A stretch of DNA of 14,460 nt from B3-G11 sp039714175 (GTDB taxonomy: Bacteria > Actinomycetota > Acidimicrobiia > Spongiisociales > UBA5794): positions 1 to 14,460 of the forward strand of contig JBDLJV010000045.1 in the NCBI GenBank assembly GCA_039714175.1, written 5' to 3'. Made by a program: the position numbers and the translations under genes. Shown in pieces: positions 6,718-14,195 of the stretch (its first letter is position 1; each line of letters opens with the position of its first letter). The notes below the pieces were generated by a model that ran no database searches, had not been told where the DNA came from, and worked only from the letters and a program-made list of their open reading frames with translations.

Positions 6718-7164
6718 TCAGACTGCAGGAACTTCCTCCTCGAAGGAGCCGAGTACAGCTCCTGTAAGGGCGTCGACTGTTAGCAAGGCCTGGTGCGTGG
6801 GGACGGGGCCTGATTCGAAGGCCAGCACTTGCCACTGCGGTTTCGCGAGAACGCCCGAAAAGCCCAGGGTTGCGGACGCGTGGCCGACATCGAAACTCGC
6901 CGCCGCACTGGCAGCTTCGATGGCTTCCATGTCAGTGATCTTCATGGATCGACCCGCGGCGAACTGATAGGCAGCGAGTGCAATCAATGGCAGGACGCAT
7001 GTGAGCCACATGAGACCTATCCCCGTTGCGAGCACGAGCATCGATCCAACTGCAGCAGCGAAGAGATACACAGCTCCGGCCACCCGCCGATCCGAGGTGT
7101 CGAGCGTGCGGAATGGGGCAAGGTCCCCGTGATCGTCCGGATTGTCGGACGCACTCTTCGTCAC
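6718..7164 (-). CDS. small two-helix membrane protein, PepSY-like tail, exporter-linked
   Basis: The 148 residues start at GTG 7164, only 3 bases after the exporter stop, so it is very probably translated from the same mRNA. The layout is a polar N-terminus (1-27), two adjacent hydrophobic helices (about 28-48 and 50-70), then a soluble C-terminal part. The tail reads PQWQVLAFESG (109-119) and ALLTVDALTGAVLGSFEEE (126-144). The VDALTGAVL piece resembles the end of PepSY-type domains (DAxTGxVL), but only one half-domain would be present, so this is a suggestion. I do not recognise the family. A role as an accessory or regulatory partner of the RND exporter is inferred from position alone. It is convergent with gltA and shares its terminator. 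Confidence 0.8.
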   Translation of the reverse strand: MTKSASDNPDDHGDLAPFRTLDTSDRRVAGAVYLFAAAVGSMLVLATGIGLMWLTCVLPLIALAAYQFAAGRSMKITDMEAIEAASAAASFDVGHASATLGFSGVLAKPQWQVLAFESGPVPTHQALLTVDALTGAVLGSFEEEVPAV

Positions 7165-7167
7165 TGT

Positions 7168-9885
7168 TCAGCTCGCTTCATCGAACGCACTCGCAACGAC
7201 AGCCGCGTCAAGCGTGGCGTCGCCGCGGCGACGGTGCCACCGATCCCAAAGCACAAGCATGCTCGGAAGAAGAGCCACGGCGGCCATCAGAGCAAGGAAG
7301 ATCGTATAGGCCAGAACGAATCCGAACTGCCGGAACGGAATCGTCGTGGACAACATCAGGATCCCGAATCCTGCCATGGTCGTCAGTGCGGAACCCCCGA
7401 GTGCACCTCCGGTGTGAACCAACGTGTGCTCGATAGCCGCGTTCTCGTCTGCCTGCTCGATTCGTTCCTCGAGGTATCTATGAGTGACATGGATCATGTA
7501 CGGGATACCGATACCAATACCGACCGCCGAAACCATCGATGTCACCGGCCCGAACGCTATCCCCGCCACAGACATCGCACCGAAGACCCAGATCACGACC
7601 ATCGCTACGGGAACGGTAGTCACGACACCGAGCATCGGTCGTCGAGACTCGAACCAGAAGTTGATGACAAGCAGCAACAGCGCAGCAAGCAGCGTCAGCC
7701 CAAGCGACGAAACCTGGGAATCTCGAAGCGTTGTGACGATCATGTCACTGATGATGAAGTTCGAAGTGGCGATCGCGGCCAGATCTGCACCTCTCGATGG
7801 TTCGAACGCAGCGTTCAGCCCGTCTGCGAGATCACCGGCGCCATTTTCGCCGGCGGTTGTGTCAAAGTTGAAGAGCGCAGCGTCATAGCCACCCTCGCCA
7901 TCTGGTGACAGAACGCTCGCCATCAGATCCTGGTGATTGGTGTATGCCACGTCGTAAAGCGGAGTGACGTCAGCATCCGGCGGTACGTGGCGATCTTGTC
8001 CGAATCCCAGTTGGATGGCTACGCCAAACAACTCCTGGTCGAAAGACTCGCCCGACGGGTTCATCAACTGGAACATGGAGTTCATGAAGGAGTTGCCTGT
8101 CGCGAACTCTTCACCACTCGGCAGCACGATCGATGAAACCGAATCAACCTCGGCAGCATCCGCGTACGAATCGACCATTGCGTTCCACGCCGAACCCGTG
8201 GCGATCTCACCTGTGACGAGAACCGAAGTGGTCTCCGGGAAATCGAAATTGTCGTCGATTGTCACCGCGGTCTCGCGAATCGGGGAGGTCGTCGGCACAA
8301 AATCGAGGAAGGAGAACTGCGTCGACAGGCCCGTCATCGCCACTCCGGCAACCGTTGTACCCACGAGCGATGCGATCACGGTGACAACCGCCAGCTTCTT
8401 CGGTAGGACCGAGAAGCGGCCAATGATGTTTGGGATCACTCGAGCCTTGCCCGCTGCAAGTCCATCGATCTCGAGACGCCCTTTCGCCTCGCCGCGGCGA
8501 TCCATGATCTGGCGTACCGCCGGTACAAAAGTGAGCATCAACAGGAACGAAGCGCCTATGCCGATCGCCGCCTGTACGCCGAACTCGGCGATTGCCGGGA
8601 TGTCGTTCGTGACGTTGGTCAAGAATCCAACTGCCGTCGTGAGGGTCGCGAGGACCAGGGCGATACCAACAGTCCGGATCGCCGTCCTGATCGAAGCATC
8701 GACCGTGTTCCCTGCTGCGAGCTCCTGCCTGTATCTCGACGTCATGTGTATCGAGTAGTCAACGCCCAAACCGATCAGCAGGATCGGGATGATCTGGGTC
8801 ATCTGGGATTGCTCCTCGTACAGGAGGAAGCCAACGCCGTTCACCCATTGGATAGCGAAACCGATCGTGAGGAACGTGAGCAACGTGTCGGCGGTCGTGC
8901 GGCGGAGCTTCTTGCTCGCAAGAGCCCAGATGCTGAATGCAGCGAGATACAGAATGCCAGCGGTCATCAACACCTGGCCAAGTGCGAGATCACCCCATGA
9001 TGCGGGGAAGACTTCAGGGAACACCAGTCCGAGGCTCGGGGCGATCACAATCAGAACGCCTGCAAGCATGAGGACAACGCCGAGGAGGTAGAGGCCTCGA
9101 TCCCGCTTGGCGGATGACTTCACCACAAAGACGATCGCGAGTACCAGCAGGATGATGAGACCGGCAGCAGCGAACATCCGCGCGATCTCAGCCTCAAAGT
9201 CCCCGCCCGAGGCGAAGATCAACTCCTGGCTGAACGCATCCTGGGAAATCGCTTCGGGAGTCGGAGTCGCTTCGACCGCGTCTGCAACGAGCTGGGCTCT
9301 TCGCGCCGCTTCATCGAAGCTCTCACTGTCGGACTCGTAGGCGATAACCGTGAGTCCGTATGGCGATGTGGCAGTGTCGATGTTGGCATCGCTGGCGAGG
9401 AGCGCGACCATGAAACTCTGGAATTCCGCGGGCACTGCCTGCATGCCCATCGAATAGAGCGCCTTGACCTCGGCGTCCGAGGTCGGCATCGGTGCTCCAC
9501 CCTGAATGGCGAACTGCACCGGGGCCAAGTACGACAACACAGCTGAAGTCTGTGGGGAGTCGATGAGGAACTCCGAAGCTTCGCTGGCTCTGAGGGATTG
9601 ATCGAGTGCGAACGCTGCCTCAAGTGCATCCAGGGTGATCACATCAACGTCGGAGGCGGACGTGAGAACCTGGAGGCGAGCCGCGGACGTGCCGAACCTC
9701 TCGCCCATTTCACTTATTGCGACAAGCTCCGGGGCATCCGGAGCGAATCCCTCGTTCTGATCTTCCGCGGGCAGGTATTGAGAAGCGAAGCCACCAAGAC
9801 CGATGGTGATCAGAATCGTCAGGGCAACGACCACCCACGGTGCCTTTCGGACAGCAACAGCGAGGAAATTGACAACCGACTTCAA
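7168..9885 (-). CDS. RND/MMPL-family exporter (HAE3-like)
   Basis: The 905 residues form two homologous halves, each with a leading helix, a large extracytoplasmic loop and a bundle of helices. The loops are about 37-235 and 521-720. Half 1 has the RND motif GLGVDYSIHMTSRY (372-385) with Asp376. The matching segment of half 2 is GIGIPYMIHVTHRY (791-804), with Pro795 where Asp is expected. Two extra hydrophobic stretches (about 264-284 and 299-323) sit between helices 2 and 3 of half 1, giving about 14 predicted helices instead of 12. The start is TTG 9885, preceded by AGAGGGG at good spacing. The family exports lipids, hopanoids or amphiphilic compounds using the proton gradient; the substrate here is unknown. 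It is followed at once by the small membrane-protein gene. Confidence 0.92.
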   Translation of the reverse strand: MKSVVNFLAVAVRKAPWVVVALTILITIGLGGFASQYLPAEDQNEGFAPDAPELVAISEMGERFGTSAARLQVLTSASDVDVITLDALEAAFALDQSLRASEASEFLIDSPQTSAVLSYLAPVQFAIQGGAPMPTSDAEVKALYSMGMQAVPAEFQSFMVALLASDANIDTATSPYGLTVIAYESDSESFDEAARRAQLVADAVEATPTPEAISQDAFSQELIFASGGDFEAEIARMFAAAGLIILLVLAIVFVVKSSAKRDRGLYLLGVVLMLAGVLIVIAPSLGLVFPEVFPASWGDLALGQVLMTAGILYLAAFSIWALASKKLRRTTADTLLTFLTIGFAIQWVNGVGFLLYEEQSQMTQIIPILLIGLGVDYSIHMTSRYRQELAAGNTVDASIRTAIRTVGIALVLATLTTAVGFLTNVTNDIPAIAEFGVQAAIGIGASFLLMLTFVPAVRQIMDRRGEAKGRLEIDGLAAGKARVIPNIIGRFSVLPKKLAVVTVIASLVGTTVAGVAMTGLSTQFSFLDFVPTTSPIRETAVTIDDNFDFPETTSVLVTGEIATGSAWNAMVDSYADAAEVDSVSSIVLPSGEEFATGNSFMNSMFQLMNPSGESFDQELFGVAIQLGFGQDRHVPPDADVTPLYDVAYTNHQDLMASVLSPDGEGGYDAALFNFDTTAGENGAGDLADGLNAAFEPSRGADLAAIATSNFIISDMIVTTLRDSQVSSLGLTLLAALLLLVINFWFESRRPMLGVVTTVPVAMVVIWVFGAMSVAGIAFGPVTSMVSAVGIGIGIPYMIHVTHRYLEERIEQADENAAIEHTLVHTGGALGGSALTTMAGFGILMLSTTIPFRQFGFVLAYTIFLALMAAVALLPSMLVLWDRWHRRRGDATLDAAVVASAFDEAS

Positions 9886-9907
9886 GGGGAACCCCTCTAA
9901 TGGACGT

Positions 9908-9949
9908 GTCTCGTGAGACGTTGGTTGTGAAATCCTAGGATCGCTAGGA
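9908..9949 (-). promoter_or_regulatory. two palindromes between thrS and the exporter gene
   Basis: The 78-base gap holds GTCTCGTGAGAC (9908-9919; 5-bp arms, 2-base centre) and TCCTAG/CTAGGA (9933-9938 and 9944-9949, 5-base loop). The second could be a weak terminator for thrS, though only a short T-run follows it on the minus strand. The first lies 23 bases before the TTG start of the exporter, a sensible place for a repressor operator. No regulator gene is adjacent, so both roles are guesses. Confidence 0.3.
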
Positions 9950-9963
9950 AACGACCGATGCGA

Positions 9964-11910
9964 TCATCGCGGCGGAGCAATGATTGCCGAGACTCTCTCT
10001 GTGGCCTCGATGAGGGAGACGCCCCTCTCCTCGGACTCCTCGCCCCTGATCCGCATGCCAACCGTTCCGTTCTCCACGTCATTGTCACCAACGACCAGGA
10101 CGACCGGATGCTTCTGCGTGATGGCGTTGCGGATCTTCTCCCCAACGGTGTCGTCATGCTTGTCGACCTCGACCCGCGCTCCCGCAACGTTCAGCGCCTC
10201 GGCGACGGAGTCCGCATAGTCGTTGTGACGATCAGCGACCGGCACAACGGTGACCTGGACAGGTGAGAGCCAGGCCGGGAATGCACCTGCGTAGTGTTCG
10301 GTGAGGATCCCGATGAACCGTTCCACCGAACCGAGCAGGGCTCGATGAATCATGACCGGTCGCTCTCTCGTGTTCTGATTCGACGCGTATTCCAGATCGA
10401 AGTTCTCAGGTTGAGCGAAATCAACCTGGATCGTTGATAGCTGCCACCGGCGCCCAATCGCGTCCTTGATATGGATGTCGATCTTCGGTCCGTAGAAAGC
10501 ACCCTCACCGGGAGCCAACTGATAGGCAAGGTCGGCCTTGTCCAGGGCCGCTGCGAGATATTCTTCTGCCTTGACCCACAGATCCGGATCGCCGATCGCC
10601 TTTTCTGGCTTCGTGGACAGGTCGGCTTCGAAATCTTCGAAACCGAAGTCTCTCAGAACCATCAGCACGAAATCGAGAAGGTTCTGCAGCTCATCAGCCA
10701 ACTGTTCCTCGGTGATGAAGATGTGGCTGTCATCCTGGGTGAAGCCACGCGCACGCATGAGCCCGTGGATCACGCCGGACATCTCGTAGCGATAGACGGC
10801 CCCGAGCTCGAAGAGGCGCAACGGGAACTCCCGGTAGGACCTGCTCCGACTCTTGTAGATGAGAATGTGGAACGGGCAATTCATCGGCTTGACGAAGTAC
10901 TCCTGACCCGGCCGATTCTCGGAACCGTCAAGCTCCATTGCCGGGTACATCCCTTCGCGATAGAAGTGCAGGTGACCCGATGTCTCCCACAATCCAGCCT
11001 TGGCAAGATGTGGCGTGACCACGTACTCGTACCCGAACGCTGCATGCGTGCGTCGCGAGTAATCCTCAACGGTTCGACGGAGGATGCCGCCCTTCGGATG
11101 CCAGACCGCGAGGCCGCTCCCGAGTTCTGAAGGGAACGAGAAGAGATCGAGTTCAGCACCGAGCTTTCGGTGATCGCGCTTGGCTGCCTCTTCGAGCCTG
11201 ACCATGTAGGCGTCAAGCGCCTTCTTGGACTCCCACGCAGTGCCGTAGATCCTCTGGAGTTGGGGCTTGTTCTCGTCACCCCGCCAATATGCACCCGCCG
11301 ATCGCATCAGTCGATAGGCCTTCAATCTCCCGGTTGACGGAACGTGGGGTCCCCGGCACAGGTCGAGGAACTGGTCGTTGCGGTAGGTGCTCACCGCGTC
11401 CCCCTCAACGCCTTCACCTGCATCGACACCTTCGATAATCTCGACCTTGAATGGTTGATCGGAGAACGCCTCGAGTGCCTCCTGGATCTGAAGTTCGCCT
11501 CGCTCGAATGGCTGGTTCTGGGCGACGATCTCAGCCATCTTCGATTCGATCCGATCGAGATCGTCCGGAGTGAAGGGGTCGTCGACCTCGAAGTCGTAGT
11601 AGAAGCCGTCCTCGATTGGCGGACCGATAGCGAACTTCGCCCCGGGGAAGAGTTCCAACACGGCCTGAGCCATGACGTGAGCAGCCGAATGCCTGATGAC
11701 ATGCCGGCCAGCCTCCGTGTTGTCCGTGACCACCGACACGTGAGCATCCGTGTCGATCGGCCGATAGAGGTCGAACATGGCCCCATCAACCGTCACCGCT
11801 ACCGCTGCCTTTGCAAGGCGCGAACCTATGTCTGACGCGATTTCGTATCCCGTGACACCGTCCTCGTACTCCCGCGAGGAGCCATCAGGGAGAGTGATTG
11901 TGAGTGCCAT
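9964..11910 (-). CDS. thrS: threonyl-tRNA synthetase
   Basis: This 648-residue class II synthetase charges tRNA-Thr. Domain order is as expected: TGS domain (about 1-62), editing domain with His74, His78, Cys185 and His189 (RHSAAH and CRGPH), catalytic core (about 255-545) and anticodon-binding domain (about 548-645). The catalytic zinc ligands are Cys345 (MNCPFH), His396 (DDSHIF) and His522 (IHRALLGS). Motif 2 is VYRYEMSG and motif 3 includes GSVERFIGIL with Arg531. AGGAAG precedes ATG 11910. It is divergent from the phosphotransferase gene. In related actinobacteria, thrS directly precedes a HIT-family gene and pgsA; here an exporter gene follows instead. Confidence 0.98.
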   Translation of the reverse strand: MALTITLPDGSSREYEDGVTGYEIASDIGSRLAKAAVAVTVDGAMFDLYRPIDTDAHVSVVTDNTEAGRHVIRHSAAHVMAQAVLELFPGAKFAIGPPIEDGFYYDFEVDDPFTPDDLDRIESKMAEIVAQNQPFERGELQIQEALEAFSDQPFKVEIIEGVDAGEGVEGDAVSTYRNDQFLDLCRGPHVPSTGRLKAYRLMRSAGAYWRGDENKPQLQRIYGTAWESKKALDAYMVRLEEAAKRDHRKLGAELDLFSFPSELGSGLAVWHPKGGILRRTVEDYSRRTHAAFGYEYVVTPHLAKAGLWETSGHLHFYREGMYPAMELDGSENRPGQEYFVKPMNCPFHILIYKSRSRSYREFPLRLFELGAVYRYEMSGVIHGLMRARGFTQDDSHIFITEEQLADELQNLLDFVLMVLRDFGFEDFEADLSTKPEKAIGDPDLWVKAEEYLAAALDKADLAYQLAPGEGAFYGPKIDIHIKDAIGRRWQLSTIQVDFAQPENFDLEYASNQNTRERPVMIHRALLGSVERFIGILTEHYAGAFPAWLSPVQVTVVPVADRHNDYADSVAEALNVAGARVEVDKHDDTVGEKIRNAITQKHPVVLVVGDNDVENGTVGMRIRGEESEERGVSLIEATERVSAIIAPPR

Positions 11911-12007
11911 GCCGATGCTTCCTGGTCGATGAGGGCGTAAGCGTACCCGCGTTGGTCGTCATCGATGTCATGACCTGCAACAATGCAGCCACCGAAGGAG
12001 GGCCGGC

Positions 12008-12865
12008 GTGGACCCACAATCCCTCGCCCGCAGATTGGCAGCTGGGGGTGTTGTACAGGAACTGACAGCCACGACGTCACCTACCTCAGCGAACCAGGTC
12101 TTCAGGATCTGGCGGGATGACGGAAGCATCATCCTCAAGGTGTACGGTTCCGATTCCCGCCAGCGGCGCGAGCGACACGCCCTCAACGCGCTCTCCGACG
12201 TGCGCAGCACCCCCGGAGTCCTCGACGCCGGGTCGACTGAGGACCTGTACTGGGTCGTGTTCCAGGATGCTGGCCAGTGGACACTCGAAACTCTGCCTGA
12301 GAATCCAGGCCTTGCCAGATCCGCCGGCGAGATCCTGCGCGAACTCCACGAGACAGATCGATCACTCGTCTCGAACCTCGAACATGGGATCGACGAGGGG
12401 TGGATCGCAATCGATTTCCAGTCGACCCTCCGGCGACTCGATCGGTACCGGGCTCGGGTAGGTGTCTCGACCGAATTCATCCAGGCAGCGAGCGAAGTCA
12501 ACCCCCCATTTGCCAACGCCCCCGTGGCTTCGCACACGGATCCGGTGCCGAGGAACTTCATCGTCAATGTCGAGGGAATCGTCACGTTGATCAATTGGGA
12601 GTGGGCAACGCTCGCGCCCCCGGAGTGGGACCTCACACGTGCGGCCTGGTCGATCGGCGTCCACGCAGGACCACGGGCAACGTCCGCCCTCTTGGAGGGT
12701 TATGGCAAGACAGTCGACGGTGTCCATCTCGATCGCTGGATCGTCTACCACACCGCTCAGATGCTGGTTCGACACACCGAACGGAACCTCTCTTCCCGCC
12801 CTTCAGATGTCCCCAACGGCCTTGTCGATGAATTCCACAGGGCCGTCCTCGGAGCAACGGGCTAG
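12008..12865 (+). CDS. APH-fold phosphotransferase family protein with altered metal-binding motif
   Basis: This 285-residue protein belongs to the aminoglycoside-phosphotransferase/choline-kinase-like superfamily. The start is GTG 12008, with AGGAGG about 7 bases upstream. Visible motifs are Lys44 in IILKVYG (ATP-binding lysine), Glu55 (possible helix-C partner) and the catalytic loop HTDPVPRN (His176, Asp178, Asn183). The segment LINWEWATLAPPEWDL (195-209) is normally IDWE. The Asp that holds magnesium is Asn196 here (codon AAT at 12593-12595), while Trp197 and Glu198 are kept. The true substrate is unknown; members act on aminoglycosides, amino alcohols, homoserine, sugars and others, so no resistance role should be assumed. 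The Asn may mean weak or absent kinase activity. It is divergent from thrS, with no obvious operon partner. Confidence 0.85.
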   Translation: MDPQSLARRLAAGGVVQELTATTSPTSANQVFRIWRDDGSIILKVYGSDSRQRRERHALNALSDVRSTPGVLDAGSTEDLYWVVFQDAGQWTLETLPENPGLARSAGEILRELHETDRSLVSNLEHGIDEGWIAIDFQSTLRRLDRYRARVGVSTEFIQAASEVNPPFANAPVASHTDPVPRNFIVNVEGIVTLINWEWATLAPPEWDLTRAAWSIGVHAGPRATSALLEGYGKTVDGVHLDRWIVYHTAQMLVRHTERNLSSRPSDVPNGLVDEFHRAVLGATG

Positions 12866-12873
12866 GGGAACGA

Positions 12874-13007
12874 GCCGATCTCAGATCGGCGACACGAGAT
12901 GCACAAAGGTGCATCGACAAGAGCTGCCCTGCGGTCAGCGACCAGAGATACGGCCAGCCGTATCGAAAGCACTCCGTTTCCGGCTTCTGCCCGCCAGCTG
13001 ATAGCTG
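12874..13007. repeat. row of short palindromes in the spacer before the zinc-ribbon gene
   Basis: The 218-bp spacer 12866-13083 carries successive perfect inverted repeats. These are GCCGATCTCAGATCGGC (12874-12890), GATGCACAAAGGTGCATC (12898-12915; 7-bp stem, AAAG loop), GATACGGCCAGCCGTATC (12947-12964; 8-bp stem) and CAGCTGATAGCTG (12995-13007). The second and third share a GAT...ATC edge; the first has GATC within each arm. None is followed by a T-tract, so they do not look like intrinsic terminators. They could be protein-binding sites or parts of a structured 5' leader for the zinc-ribbon gene. Confidence 0.5.
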
Positions 13008-13083
13008 ACCCCCTCTCTTCCAGCAAATACCGGGGATTTTCGCGCTCTGTATCTAGCATTGCGTATCCGAACAGAGGAGCGCG

Positions 13084-13287
13084 ATGTTGGAGATGGCACT
13101 CGCAGCGGTCTTTGTAACCGTCGCAGTTGTCGCGATCGGTAGTCGAGGCGTCAACCCTGTATCGATGGCAGTTCGACCCCATCTATCCGCGTTCGAAGAT
13201 CTTTCGGATCTGCCTTGTCCCTGGTGCCGCTCCCAGACCCATGAAGGCGATGAACACTGCCGCTCCTGTGGTCAGCGCTTCGGTTGA
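13084..13287 (+). CDS. 67-residue membrane-anchored zinc-ribbon protein
   Basis: ATG 13084 has a GAGGAG ribosome site 4-5 bases upstream, strong support for a real small gene. Residues 4-19 form one hydrophobic helix with no lipobox or cleavage motif. A short linker (20-43) follows, and the C-terminus has CPWC (Cys45, Cys48) and CRSCG (Cys59, Cys62), a four-cysteine zinc-ribbon pattern with ten residues between the pairs. The expected topology is a membrane anchor with a small zinc knuckle, probably cytoplasmic. The function is unknown; such ribbons usually contact protein or nucleic acid. Its last 16 bases overlap the end of the convergent mshD-like gene. Confidence 0.75.
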   Translation: MLEMALAAVFVTVAVVAIGSRGVNPVSMAVRPHLSAFEDLSDLPCPWCRSQTHEGDEHCRSCGQRFG

Positions 13288-14141
13288 CGAACGAACTCAC
13301 GATTCACTGACTCCTGCTCCATTCCGATGCGCTCATAGAGCCGGACCGCGCCTCCATCTGCGAGATCTACCCACAGCGTGCCTCGCTTGACGCGTGGGTC
13401 ATCGGCCAGATGTGTCAATCCCGCATGGAGGAGAACCGAGCCGATACCGCTTCCCTGCTTTGACGGATCCACGGCGATTCTGAAGATCTCCCCATCACCG
13501 CCCGAATGAACGCGTGTCCAGCAGAAACCCGTGATCGTTGAATCTTCCACGGCGACGACCAGCCCTTCCGCGGAGAACCACGCCTGCCCCCTCAACGCTT
13601 CGAAATCCTCCTCGTTCATCGCCGCAGCTTCCCGGTGCCCAGCAAACGCAGAAGCATTGATCGCGAGAATGCGCTGGGTATCGTCATTCCGGAATGCCCT
13701 CAGTTCGAACGAGTGGGATCTCTCCTGGACCGGCAGGTTCACCGTGTAGTGCGCCAGTTGGCGGCTCGTGGAGAATCCAGCGGCTTTCAGCGCCAGATCC
13801 AACGAGACACGTCGCGACCACACAGACACTTCCTCACCGCCAGGAACCAAGCCCAACGTTGCCTCCAGGAGTTGCGATTCGAAGGCGGGAAACCGCAGCC
13901 CGGGAGATGCCGTTGTTTCCACTGCCCAGTGACTCGATCCATCGGTGTGTTCGTGAACCGCTACCACCCCGACAGCGACGATTTCATCGGTCTCCTCGAT
14001 GATGACGATGCTCTCGGGTTGGTCGATTCGACTCATCTTCGCGTCACTCAGCGGGTGATACCCGTCGATGCCGGCGAGTGTGGTCAAGAAGTGCTGCATG
14101 CGTTGATCCTTCATCCAGAGGACGCTAGCGGCCTGTCGCAT
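13272..14141 (-). CDS. mshD: GNAT acetyltransferase, probable mycothiol synthase (MshD-like)
   Basis: The 289 residues from ATG 14141 are near the usual MshD length (about 300-315). MshD acetylates the cysteine of Cys-GlcN-Ins with acetyl-CoA, the last step of mycothiol synthesis. The C-terminal GNAT domain is clear: NASAFAGHREAAAMNEEDF (162-180, like the NRAFAxHPEQ region of MshD), GFCWTRVH (205-212), the acetyl-CoA loop RIAVDPSKQGSGIGSVLL (221-238) and VDLADGGAVRLYERIGM (258-274). The N-terminal half (about 20-140) looks like a degenerate second GNAT domain, as in MshD. The frame is open to 14450, but the upstream part overlaps the divergent patatin gene and lacks protein character. ATG 14099, with AAGGAT upstream, is an alternative start. 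Substrate is inferred. Confidence 0.72.
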   Translation of the reverse strand: MRQAASVLWMKDQRMQHFLTTLAGIDGYHPLSDAKMSRIDQPESIVIIEETDEIVAVGVVAVHEHTDGSSHWAVETTASPGLRFPAFESQLLEATLGLVPGGEEVSVWSRRVSLDLALKAAGFSTSRQLAHYTVNLPVQERSHSFELRAFRNDDTQRILAINASAFAGHREAAAMNEEDFEALRGQAWFSAEGLVVAVEDSTITGFCWTRVHSGGDGEIFRIAVDPSKQGSGIGSVLLHAGLTHLADDPRVKRGTLWVDLADGGAVRLYERIGMEQESVNREFVRQPKR

Positions 14142-14195
14142 TTCAGAGACGGGCCACGATTGGCCTGAGAGATGCTCGTCTCGAGCGACCCCCGG

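Noticed and set aside
6829..7908. 359-codon plus-strand open frame opposite the exporter and its partner
   Set aside because: Its Arg/His/Ser-rich composition is typical of an antisense shadow, and it spans the junction of two real genes.
12008..12865. Aminoglycoside resistance gene
   Set aside because: Only the superfamily fold is visible, the metal-binding Asp is replaced, and the gene sits among housekeeping genes without mobile elements.
12866..13083. tRNA or known riboswitch in the stem-loop-rich spacer
   Set aside because: There is no T-loop GTTCGAATC-like segment, no acceptor-stem pairing and no riboswitch core I recognise. Only simple palindromes are seen.
12862..13182. 106-codon minus-strand and 72-codon plus-strand open frames in the palindrome-bearing spacer
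   Set aside because: Neither has a ribosome site or protein-like composition, and both overlap the well-supported zinc-ribbon gene. The palindromes explain the sequence better.
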